In this document: positions 1 through 6,805 of the stretch, one piece after another | Layout: each line of letters starts with the position of its first letter | Numbering within the stretch: the stretch's first letter is position 1 | NCBI GenBank assembly: GCA_947625565.1 | Contig: CANQOU010000013.1 | Span: 1 to 17,351 of the forward strand | Direction of reading: 5' to 3' | DNA length: 17,351 nucleotides | Origin: an uncultured Clostridia bacterium | GTDB lineage: Bacteria > Bacillota > Clostridia > TANB77 > CAG-508 | The notes under the pieces: generated by a model | The model's input: only the letters and a program-made list of their open reading frames with translations | Told to the model about the DNA's origin: nothing | Database searches by the model: none | Position numbers and translations under genes: made by a program

Positions 1-377
1 TTATGCAAATTTTTATCTAACAAATTATTAAAAAAATTTTTTCAAAAAACTATTGACAATTAATAGTTAGTCTTTCTTATTTTACATCATCTTTTCTTAT
101 ATATCAAATTTAATTTATTAGTAAATATTTGTTGTTTCTTAAAAAATCTTCTTTTTTTTACTATTTTTCTTGTTTTTGGAAATTTTTTCGAATAAAAATA
201 AATAGATTTTAAAATTAGAATGACTTTATATTAACATAAAAAAATTGATTGTTCAAGTATTTGTAGCATACTTTTCATCGCAATTTTCGACACTTTTCTA
301 CAAGTATCCATTGATCTTTTTTACTTTGCAAGTTTAAAAGCAGAACAAATTTTATCTGCCCTGCTTTTTATTTTCTA
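1..377. other. Gene-free AT-rich left flank
   Basis: No open frame with a ribosome binding site is visible on either strand. A TTGACA hexamer at 53-58 (plus) sits inside a short inverted repeat (ACTATT/AATAGT) but has no good -10 at 17-18 bases. A plus-strand stem can be drawn between 256-265 and 298-307 and is followed by six T at 317-322. The part nearest 378 holds a weak hairpin that may terminate the minus-strand gene. Nothing else can be supported. Confidence 0.5.
336..368 (-). terminator. Weak hairpin after the 143-aa gene
   Basis: Arms AAAAGCAG (336-343) and CTGCTTTT (361-368) are perfect complements, with a 17-base loop, starting about 10 bases past the stop codon of the minus-strand gene. 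The trailing sequence on the minus strand is TTTTAAAC, a poor U-tract, so this is only a possible intrinsic terminator. Confidence 0.35.
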
Positions 378-809
378 TTATGAAAAAATGCTCTTTATTA
401 TATTAAATATTTTTTGATACCATTTTTCTTGCGTAACCATAGAATTTTCTTTAGTCTTCTTCTTCTTTTGTTTACCTTCAAATATATCATCAGGATTATA
501 TTTTTTTCTTGATTCGTTTTGCATTAATTCTTTGACTTCCTGTATATCTTTTGCATCTTTTTCTTTTAATTCTTTTCTTTCTTCTGGTGAGCAAAGAAAG
601 TCTCTATAAATTAAACCTAGAATTATTACTGTTTCATTCTTTAAAGTTTGATTTTCTATAGGTTCTTTAATATTAGGTTTATATAATGTATCCCTTTCTT
701 CTTCTATCATTTGATAAAAATTTTCAGGTATTTTATCTAATAGCTCTTGTGGCATCAATTTAAAAATCTCATAAACTTCTGTAAAAGCTTGTCTATATTC
801 TTCCTTCAA
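378..809 (-). CDS. Hypothetical 143-aa protein, second gene of two-gene unit
   Basis: I do not recognise a named family. The protein is hydrophilic, with an N-terminal half of predicted helices (a Tyr/Phe/Glu-rich start, then a 'PENFYQMIEEE' stretch), a short more hydrophobic segment 'VIILGLIYRDFLCSPEERKE' near residues 61-80, and a lysine-rich tail from about 110 ending in 'IFNIIKSIFS'. The start is TTG (807-809): an AAGGAAGG binding site lies 9 bases upstream and an in-frame TAA lies two codons before it, so no longer form exists. It follows the stop of the 539-aa gene by 36 bases on the same strand, so the two are probably co-transcribed. I recall similar short hypothetical proteins in gut Clostridia, but a function cannot be given. 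The alternating charged and hydrophobic pattern suggests a small cytosolic helical protein. Confidence 0.75.
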   Translation of the reverse strand: MKEEYRQAFTEVYEIFKLMPQELLDKIPENFYQMIEEERDTLYKPNIKEPIENQTLKNETVIILGLIYRDFLCSPEERKELKEKDAKDIQEVKELMQNESRKKYNPDDIFEGKQKKKKTKENSMVTQEKWYQKIFNIIKSIFS

Positions 810-845
810 GACTAGTTACCTTCCTTTCATTTTGCTATTTTTTCA

Positions 846-2465
846 TTAGTTGGTTCTTTGTTGTTCTTTTGATATATCTCTATGCATTATATCATTCATT
901 TCATTTACTATATCTAATTTTATTGTTATAAATTTAGGTTTTACACTTTTTGATACTCTGTCTATTGCTCCATACCAAAATTTAAATCTATTCATCCATT
1001 GATTACTTTCAATCTGAGGCATTTGAATTTCTTCTTGCTTAATATCTTTTTCATTTTTTCCATTTAGTTGGTTTTCTTCTTCATCTGCTTTTAAATAGAA
1101 TTGGTTAATTTTTTCAAAAATTTTACTAAACTGACCATTTCTAGATATTTTTGAAAATTCTTTTAATATGTCTTCTGTTGAACAATCTCCCTTTTGTTTT
1201 AATTCCATATATTTCTTATAAAGTTCTTGATAATGAGCTTCAACAAAAGTATGATAATGTATATCAAATGCTTCTTGTAATTGTTTATCCCCATCACAAC
1301 ATATTCTTAATATATTTCCACAGAAGCTTTTTTTAGCTGATTCAGTCATTGGTTCTAATCCATGCTGAACTCTATATTTACTAATATCTCTTTCTACTAA
1401 TGGAATTCCTCTTTTCTCAGCAGTATTTTTAGCTTTTTTGTAATCTCTTGCTAATTCTTTTTCTCCATAGCTTATATAGTATATACCTTCAATTTCATAT
1501 TCGTCCACAACAATTTCTGGGTAAATTGGTTTTTTCTCATAATTTAGCATTTCTCCATTTGCTTCGATTGTTTTTCTAATACAAGTCTCTTCTATTTCTT
1601 GAGGTAATAATATTGGTGGTTTGTTAATAAATATGTCTTCATCCTTATAATTAAAAGTATATGTATCTCCATAACTTGCACTTACTATATGCTTTGGTTT
1701 AATTATCAATCCATAGTTTGCACTTCCATATAACCCCATCATGTTATTAGTAATTAAAGATGTAGACATATACTTGTCCCTAAATTCTCCTTCTAATGGC
1801 CCTTTGCTTAAATTATGGACAAGCCATCTATATTCGTCATTTTGCGTACTATTTACATCTGTCAAATATGCATTCCAAATATTTATTGCATAAGTATTAT
1901 ATATATCAACTCTATCTTGAATTGATTTTACATCTGTTTCACTTTGTTCTAATAAATTTCTTAGTTCTTCTTTTATTTTTTCTAATTCTTCTTTTTCTTC
2001 TAGACCTAATTCAATTTTGTATTTTTCTATTCCATTAATTGAATTTATTACTGTATCTGCAATATTTCTTATATCTCTACACTCATAATATTGTTTGTCT
2101 AATTCTATCATTTTAAAAGCTATTTGCATATTAGAGTAAACTTCTTCTAAACTCATATATTTATATAGTCCATCATAAAAGCCATCTTTTTTCAATTCTT
2201 CTGGCTTCGGAATTTTATCATATTCATAATATGTTTCTTGTATCTGTTTTTCAAATTCGCCATTTTCATTCGATGTTAGTATATTTCTTATTCTATTTGC
2301 ATCATTCATTAAGCTTGTAAACACTGGTCTTGCAAGCTTTTCTGTTAATTTGTTTTCTTTATCTAATAAATTTATATCTTCATCATATCCTAAAAAAGTT
2401 TCTTGAGCTTCTATATACTTTTGTATCCTTCTTTTATTTTTTTCATCTACCGTTATTTTTTCCAT
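846..2465 (-). CDS. Unrecognised 539-aa protein, possible ADP-ribosyltransferase-like fold
   Basis: Function unknown. ATG start (2463-2465) behind GAGGGG. There is no signal peptide or membrane segment, so it is probably cytosolic. Residues 1-200 are largely charged helices, with a coiled-coil-like stretch near 150-185 (repeated KEELEKIKEEL pattern). A compact mixed alpha/beta block spans about 210-375 and contains R213, a Ser-Thr-Ser at 234-236 in 'YMSTSLITN', the conserved-looking strand 'YGLIIKPKHIVSASYGD' (251-267), and 'EYEIEG' with a Glu-x-Glu at 324-326. R, STS and ExE in that order is the signature order of ADP-ribosyltransferases of the R-S-E group, but the STS-to-ExE distance (about 90 residues) is longer than in the toxins I know. 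Residues 460-482 form a Glu/Gln/Lys-rich linker before a C-terminal helical tail. It is first in a unit with the 143-aa gene. The ART reading is speculative; a structural or tail-associated hypothetical is equally possible. Confidence 0.75.
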   Translation of the reverse strand: MEKITVDEKNKRRIQKYIEAQETFLGYDEDINLLDKENKLTEKLARPVFTSLMNDANRIRNILTSNENGEFEKQIQETYYEYDKIPKPEELKKDGFYDGLYKYMSLEEVYSNMQIAFKMIELDKQYYECRDIRNIADTVINSINGIEKYKIELGLEEKEELEKIKEELRNLLEQSETDVKSIQDRVDIYNTYAINIWNAYLTDVNSTQNDEYRWLVHNLSKGPLEGEFRDKYMSTSLITNNMMGLYGSANYGLIIKPKHIVSASYGDTYTFNYKDEDIFINKPPILLPQEIEETCIRKTIEANGEMLNYEKKPIYPEIVVDEYEIEGIYYISYGEKELARDYKKAKNTAEKRGIPLVERDISKYRVQHGLEPMTESAKKSFCGNILRICCDGDKQLQEAFDIHYHTFVEAHYQELYKKYMELKQKGDCSTEDILKEFSKISRNGQFSKIFEKINQFYLKADEEENQLNGKNEKDIKQEEIQMPQIESNQWMNRFKFWYGAIDRVSKSVKPKFITIKLDIVNEMNDIMHRDISKEQQRTN

Positions 2466-2517
2466 TTTATCCCCTCTTTTTTATTCTACTACATCAAGAA
2501 ATTTTTTACAATATTTT

Positions 2518-2547
2518 TTTATAATTTTTATTGATTTTACTTGACAA
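2518..2547 (-). promoter_or_regulatory. Promoter for the 539-aa/143-aa unit, overlapping the aspS -35
   Basis: On the minus strand TTGTCA (2547-2542) is followed after 18 bases by TATAAA (2523-2518). Its -35 hexamer overlaps the plus-strand TTGACA of the aspS leader promoter (2541-2546), so the two divergent promoters are back to back and share -35 bases. Transcription would start near 2511, leaving a leader of about 45 bases. Confidence 0.5.
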
Positions 2548-2569
2548 ACTTGAATAAAATTTGTAAAAT
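2541..2569 (+). promoter_or_regulatory. Sigma-A promoter of the T-box aspS leader
   Basis: TTGACA (2541-2546), a 17-base spacer and TAAAAT (2564-2569) give a near-consensus promoter. The start near 2576 would produce a leader of about 235 bases that contains the complete T-box. Confidence 0.75.
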
Positions 2570-2575
2570 AGTAAA

Positions 2576-2784
2576 CAATATATTAAATTATGCGTTTGTA
2601 CAATACAAAGCGATTAGAAGTTACTGTAAGAGAATAAGGGTCATTGGCTGTAAACCCTTTGAGTTCAACCTAATTTGTGAAACATATTGGAGCATATATC
2701 AAGAGTGGAAAATGTTATACATTTTCAAGCTGGGTGGTACCGCGGAAAATATTTCGTCCCTGCATTATGCATGGGCGTTTTTTG
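2576..2784 (+). promoter_or_regulatory. T-box riboswitch upstream of aspS, likely Asn-specific
   Basis: The canonical T-box sequence GGGTGGTACCGCG lies at 2732-2744 and pairs with CGTCCCT (2755-2761) to form the antiterminator; the competing terminator is at 2755-2783. Stem I can be drawn: ACAAA (2605-2609) with TTTGT (2674-2678), a GCGA bulge resembling the kink-turn, TTAG (2614-2617) with CTAA (2670-2673), an internal (specifier) loop, ACT/AGT, an AGAGA bulge, and AAGGG (2636-2640) with CCCTT (2655-2659) closing a loop that contains GGCTG. The 3' strand of the specifier loop (2661-2669) contains no GAC or GAT, only AAC at 2667-2669, an Asn codon. T-boxes sense uncharged tRNA and permit read-through when charging is low. 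The element itself is certain; the specifier assignment is an inference from hand folding. Confidence 0.93.
2755..2783 (+). terminator. T-box terminator hairpin
   Basis: CGTCC(C)TGC pairs with GCA(T)GGGCG around a short AT loop and is followed by six T (2778-2783). Its 5' strand is shared with the antiterminator, as expected for a transcriptional T-box switch. Confidence 0.85.
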
Positions 2785-2810
2785 ATGCCCAAAAGAAAGG
2801 AAGGATTTAT

Positions 2811-4556
2811 ATGAGTTCATATAGAACACATACTTGTAATGAAATTAGATTAGAAGATATTGGAAAAAAGGTAAAAATAGCTGGTTGGGTACAAACTATT
2901 CGTGATTTAGGTGGTCTTGTTTTTTTAGATATACGTGATATGTATGGAATTACTCAAGTTGTAACATCTGCTGATTCGCAAGATGTAGATTTTGCTTCTC
3001 ATATTCCTATTGAGTCAACAGTTAGTGTATATGGCGAAGTAAAAAAACGTGATGAAGAAACAATTAATTCAAAATTAGAAACCGGATTAGTTGAAATTCG
3101 CATTGAAAAAATTGAAGTTTTAGGAAAAAGAACAAAAAACTTGCCTTTTGAAATAAATGCAAATCAAGATGTCCGTGAAGATTTGCGTTTGCAATATCGT
3201 TATTTAGATCTTAGAAGTAATAGATTAAAAGAAAATCTTTTATTACGTAGCAAAGTTATCCAATATTTAAGAACACAAATGATAGAAAGAGGATTTCTAG
3301 AAGTTCAAACTCCTATACTTACAAGCTCTTCTCCAGAAGGTGCAAGAGATTATTTGGTTCCAAGTAGATTACATCCAGGTAAGTTTTATGCATTGCCTCA
3401 GGCCCCTCAACAATTCAAACAATTATTGATGGCTTCTGGTATTGATAAATATTTTCAAATTGCACCTTGTTTCCGTGATGAAGATGCAAGAGCTGATAGA
3501 GCTCCTGGAGAATTTTATCAATTAGATATGGAGATGTCCTTTAGTACACAAGAAGATGTATTTAATGTAATTGAGCCAGTTATGTATAATACATTTAAAA
3601 AGTTTTCTGATAAAAAAATTGCAAGTTATCCTTTTCCAAGAATAAGCTATAAAGATGCTATGCTTAAATATGGAACAGATAAACCAGATTTGAGAAATCC
3701 TTTAATCATCATTGATTTATCTGAATTCTTTAAAAAATGTACCTTTAAACCTTTCATAAATAGAACTGTTAGAGCTATCAAAGTTAGTGGGCAATTTTCA
3801 AAGGGATTTCACGAAAAAATGCTTGATTTTGCAATGTCTATAGGTATGACAGGGCTTGGATATTTAGAGGTACAAGAAGATTTGAGTTATAAAGGACCTA
3901 TTGATAAATTCATTCCTGAAAATCTTAAACAAGAGCTATTATTATTAGGTAATTTAGAGAAAGGAAATACAATTTTCTTTATTGCAGATAATGAAAAACG
4001 TGCAACAGAACTTGCCGGACAAATTAGAATAGAATTAGGTAAACGCTTAAATTTAATTGATGAAAACTTATTTTCTTTTGCTTGGATTACTGATTTTCCA
4101 ATGTTTGAGATGGATGAAGAAAATAAGTTAGGATTTAGTCATAATCCATTTTCTATGCCACAGGGAGGCTTAGATGCTTTAAAGAATAAAGATCCTTTGG
4201 ATATTTTGGCATACCAATATGACATAGTATGTAATGGTATTGAATTATCTTCTGGTGCTGTTCGTAACCATGATATAAATATTATGCTACAAGCTTTCAC
4301 AATGGCTGGTTATACAGAAGAAGAAGTAAAAACAAAATTTGGTGCTTTATATACAGCTTTTCAATTTGGTGTACCTCCACATGCAGGAATTGCACCTGGT
4401 ATTGATAGAATGCTTATGTTATTAACGGATTCAGATAGTATTCGCGAAGTTATTGCTTTCCCTCTAAATAGCAAAGCTGAAGATTTAATGATGGGAGCAC
4501 CAAGCAATATAAGGCGTGAGCAATTACGTGATGTTCATATTACAATTAAAGAATAA
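2811..4556 (+). CDS. aspS: Aspartate--tRNA ligase (AspRS)
   Basis: Class II aminoacyl-tRNA synthetase charging tRNA-Asp in the cytosol; non-discriminating forms also load Asp on tRNA-Asn for GatCAB amidation. The product is 581 aa, normal for bacterial AspRS. It has an N-terminal OB-fold anticodon domain ('GWVQTIRDLGGLVFLDIRD', residues 25-43), motif 2 'FRDEDARADRAPGEF', a bacterial GAD insertion in the middle, and motif 3 'GIDRMLMLL' near the C-terminus. The ATG at 2811 follows the T-box terminator and an AAGGAAGG site about 7 bases upstream; the open frame runs back to 2541, but that part is the structured leader. The 'RTHTC' start and 'RADRAPGEFYQLDMEMSF' resemble the alphaproteobacterial-type AspRS, which serves organisms without AsnRS. 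Against this, residue 33 is Leu in 'RDLGG', as in discriminating enzymes, where I recall His in a known non-discriminating one. The gene is monocistronic, ending at a terminator shared with HU. Confidence 0.97.
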   Translation: MSSYRTHTCNEIRLEDIGKKVKIAGWVQTIRDLGGLVFLDIRDMYGITQVVTSADSQDVDFASHIPIESTVSVYGEVKKRDEETINSKLETGLVEIRIEKIEVLGKRTKNLPFEINANQDVREDLRLQYRYLDLRSNRLKENLLLRSKVIQYLRTQMIERGFLEVQTPILTSSSPEGARDYLVPSRLHPGKFYALPQAPQQFKQLLMASGIDKYFQIAPCFRDEDARADRAPGEFYQLDMEMSFSTQEDVFNVIEPVMYNTFKKFSDKKIASYPFPRISYKDAMLKYGTDKPDLRNPLIIIDLSEFFKKCTFKPFINRTVRAIKVSGQFSKGFHEKMLDFAMSIGMTGLGYLEVQEDLSYKGPIDKFIPENLKQELLLLGNLEKGNTIFFIADNEKRATELAGQIRIELGKRLNLIDENLFSFAWITDFPMFEMDEENKLGFSHNPFSMPQGGLDALKNKDPLDILAYQYDIVCNGIELSSGAVRNHDINIMLQAFTMAGYTEEEVKTKFGALYTAFQFGVPPHAGIAPGIDRMLMLLTDSDSIREVIAFPLNSKAEDLMMGAPSNIRREQLRDVHITIKE

Positions 4557-4564
4557 AAAATAAA

Positions 4565-4592
4565 AACCCAATTAGGAAAATCTAATTGGGTT
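4565..4592. terminator. Shared terminator between aspS and HU
   Basis: Perfect 11-bp arms AACCCAATTAG (4565-4575) and CTAATTGGGTT (4582-4592) with a 6-base loop, between the convergent stops of aspS (4556) and HU (4621). The A-rich 5' side gives a good T-tract for minus-strand (HU) transcripts; the plus-strand tail (CATATATTT) is poorer, so it acts best on HU. Confidence 0.85.
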
Positions 4593-4620
4593 CATATATT
4601 TATATGTTATTTTTTAATTT

Positions 4621-4899
4621 CTATTTTTTGTTTACTAAATCTTTTAATGCTTTACCAGCTTTGAATACTGGAGCTTTTGATGCAGGAATTTTGATTTCTT
4701 CTTTAGTTTGTGGATTTCTTCCTTTTCTAGCAGCTCTTTTTCTTACTTCGAAAGATCCAAATCCAACTAGTTGAACTTTATCTCCTTTTTTTAATGCGTC
4801 TGTTACAACACTTACGAATGCATTAACTGATGCTTCAGCTGCTTTCTTTGTGTCTCCTGTTTTTGCAGCCATTGCTGCGATTAATTCAGCTTTGTTCAT
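4621..4899 (-). CDS. hup: DNA-binding protein HU
   Basis: Small nucleoid protein that binds DNA as a dimer and bends it. The 92-aa product matches the family length and shows the whole fold: an N-terminal helix pair (MNKAELIAAMA onward), the core 'GDKVQLVGFGSFEVRKRAARKGRNP' signature, and the beta-arm with Arg-Asn-Pro at 61-63, whose proline intercalates into DNA. The C-terminal helix is 'KAGKALKDLVNKK'. The ATG start has a strong AGGAGGTAA site. The stop is TAG, in contrast to the TAA used by nearly all neighbours. It is monocistronic, convergent with aspS. The upstream gap to the flippase stop (123 bases) probably contains its promoter, but I could not identify clear hexamers. Confidence 0.97.
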   Translation of the reverse strand: MNKAELIAAMAAKTGDTKKAAEASVNAFVSVVTDALKKGDKVQLVGFGSFEVRKRAARKGRNPQTKEEIKIPASKAPVFKAGKALKDLVNKK

Positions 4900-5022
4900 T
4901 TAAATTACCTCCTATAAGATTTAATATTATGTACTTTTATCGCCTGAACTTAGCGGTATTTGTACTTCTATTTAAAAATATTCGCCAAAATTCCTTAAAA
5001 TCCTTCTTTTTTTTCAAAAAAT

Positions 5023-6636
5023 TTAATAAATTTTTAATTTTTTCAACATTTTGAAGACTTTTTCTCCTTTAGGTATTTGAATAATTTCTTCTTCATTAAA
5101 AATTTTTAAAGCTATGATAGCTAAACCATATATTATTATTGCTATTATTATTGCTATAATTGTAGCTAGTTTTTGTGCCATCATTCCTAATAAAACGGTG
5201 TATAGAAAATATGAACAAATTCCCATAATTGTTACTGCTATAACTGGTTTTATAAATATCTTGATAAATGGTAAATCTAGTTTTACATTCCTTCTTAATG
5301 ATGTACTTGCTATTGTAAATGCTACTGCATGACATACTACAGAAGCCCACGCTGCGCCAGATGCTCCAAAAGCAGGATTTGGAACTAGTATAAGATTCAA
5401 AACTAATTTTGCAAGTACCCCACATCCTAGTGAAACTGCCGGTATCATAAGTTTTCCATAACCTTGCAATACTCCATTTATAGTTTGGTCTAATATTGTA
5501 AAGAAAATTGTTAAACTACTAATTTGTAATATAAGCTCTCCACTACTTGCATTTGGAAATAGTAGATTTAAAATTGGGCCTGCAAATATGCACATTCCTA
5601 CAGTACAAGGTAATCCTATAAGCATAGATATCAATAATGAAAATGATGTCTTTTTAGTAATTGTTTCAGTATCTTTTTTTGCCTTTGCAGCAGATATAGC
5701 TGGTACTAGAGCAGTAGCAAATGCTACATTGATAGATAATGGTAAACTGGTTAGCATATCTACTTTTCCTCCTAAGATACCATATTGTGCAACTGCTTCG
5801 CTTTCTGTTAAAAATTGTTTTAAACTTCTAACTACTGTAAAAGAATCTATATTTTTATTTAATGATGACATTATTGCAGTTAGTGAAATTGGTAATGATA
5901 CTAACAATACTTTTTTTATAATTGTTTTTACTCTTTCATATTGATAATTTGTAGTTGATTTTACTTCTCTTGCAATTTCTTTCCTGATAGTTTGATAATA
6001 TAAATATAAATACCCAAATCCAGCAAATGTTGCAAGTGTTGTTGCAAGTGTTGCTCCTGCTGCCATCCATTCTGTTGAAACATGTGATATAATTGCAACA
6101 ATTTCTACTATTATAATTGTTAATGCTGTTTTAAAAACTTGTTCTAGTGTTTGTGACCTAGCAGTTGCTTTTATATTTTGTCTTCCATTGCAATATCCTC
6201 TCATTACAGAACTAATTGCCACAAAGAAAATTGCTGGTGATAATGCAACAAGTGTCATTTCAGCTTCTGGAATTTGTAACCAATTATATGCAATAACATG
6301 TGCTCCTAAGAATAGCATTAAGCTTCCAATAAGTCCTATTACTGCAAATGTAGCAAATGCAATTTTGAAAATACGATATGCCCCTTTATGGTCTCCTACT
6401 GCTACTCTTTCTGATACAAGTTTTGATATTGCACTTGGAACACCTATAGAAGATATTGTAAGTAACATTGCATAGATTTGATAACTACTTGCTACAATTC
6501 CATTTCCTTCGTCCCCAAATCCCTGTCTATTTGTTAAATATAAAGTATATACCATTCCCAATAGTTTAATTAGAACTTGTGAAAACATCAGTGTTACTAC
6601 ACCTTGTAAGAAACCTTGTTTATTTTTTGACGACAT
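5023..6636 (-). CDS. SpoVB/MurJ-like lipid-linked oligosaccharide flippase
   Basis: A polytopic membrane protein of the MOP/polysaccharide-export superfamily; members flip lipid-linked precursors such as lipid II across the cytoplasmic membrane for cell wall, spore cortex or polysaccharide assembly. At 537 aa it has the usual length and about 14 hydrophobic segments. Typical features are the N-terminal 'GVVTLMFSQVLIKLLGMVYTLYL', a 'GIPS/GVPSAISKLVSER' type loop ('SSIGVPSAISKLVSE' near 78-92), 'MRGYCNGRQN' near 145-154, and 'NGVLQGYGK' in the second half. This is the pattern of Bacillus SpoVB/YtgP. The ATG start is preceded by GAGGAGG. It stands alone between HU and smc, with gaps of 123 and 169 bases, so it is probably its own transcript. 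Whether it serves vegetative lipid II (MurJ role) or sporulation cannot be decided from sequence. Confidence 0.9.
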   Translation of the reverse strand: MSSKNKQGFLQGVVTLMFSQVLIKLLGMVYTLYLTNRQGFGDEGNGIVASSYQIYAMLLTISSIGVPSAISKLVSERVAVGDHKGAYRIFKIAFATFAVIGLIGSLMLFLGAHVIAYNWLQIPEAEMTLVALSPAIFFVAISSVMRGYCNGRQNIKATARSQTLEQVFKTALTIIIVEIVAIISHVSTEWMAAGATLATTLATFAGFGYLYLYYQTIRKEIAREVKSTTNYQYERVKTIIKKVLLVSLPISLTAIMSSLNKNIDSFTVVRSLKQFLTESEAVAQYGILGGKVDMLTSLPLSINVAFATALVPAISAAKAKKDTETITKKTSFSLLISMLIGLPCTVGMCIFAGPILNLLFPNASSGELILQISSLTIFFTILDQTINGVLQGYGKLMIPAVSLGCGVLAKLVLNLILVPNPAFGASGAAWASVVCHAVAFTIASTSLRRNVKLDLPFIKIFIKPVIAVTIMGICSYFLYTVLLGMMAQKLATIIAIIIAIIIYGLAIIALKIFNEEEIIQIPKGEKVFKMLKKLKIY

Positions 6637-6753
6637 TTTATCCTCCTCAAGAAAAGTTTATTTAATTACTTCATTTTATGCAATTCTTTTTTTATTATAA
6701 TTTTATTTCATATTTTTGGCAATAGTTTTTTGCATTTTTAACAAAAACGGCAA

Positions 6754-6782
6754 GAAAAGAATTCATGTCTTGAATTCTTTTC
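6754..6782 (-). terminator. Terminator hairpin after smc
   Basis: Perfect 12-bp arms GAAAAGAATTCA (6754-6765) and TGAATTCTTTTC (6771-6782) with a 5-base loop, 24 bases past the smc stop. The minus-strand tail is TTGCCGTTTTTG, an interrupted T-tract, so termination is likely but perhaps incomplete. Confidence 0.65.
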
Positions 6783-6805
6783 CTTCAAAATTTATTAACT
6801 TTATT

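Noticed and set aside
1796..2524. Short hydrophobic plus-strand frames opposite the 539-aa gene
   Set aside because: Antisense shadows of a Lys/Glu-rich gene, with no supporting initiation signals.
2541..2810. N-terminal extension of AspRS by 90 residues (671-aa open frame)
   Set aside because: The stretch overlaps the promoter and the complete T-box leader and terminator; the family start and a good ribosome binding site are at 2811.
5096..5425. 109-residue open frame on the minus strand within the flippase gene
   Set aside because: It overlaps the C-terminal membrane segments of the flippase in another frame, is Ser/Asn/Ile-rich, and has no separate signals.
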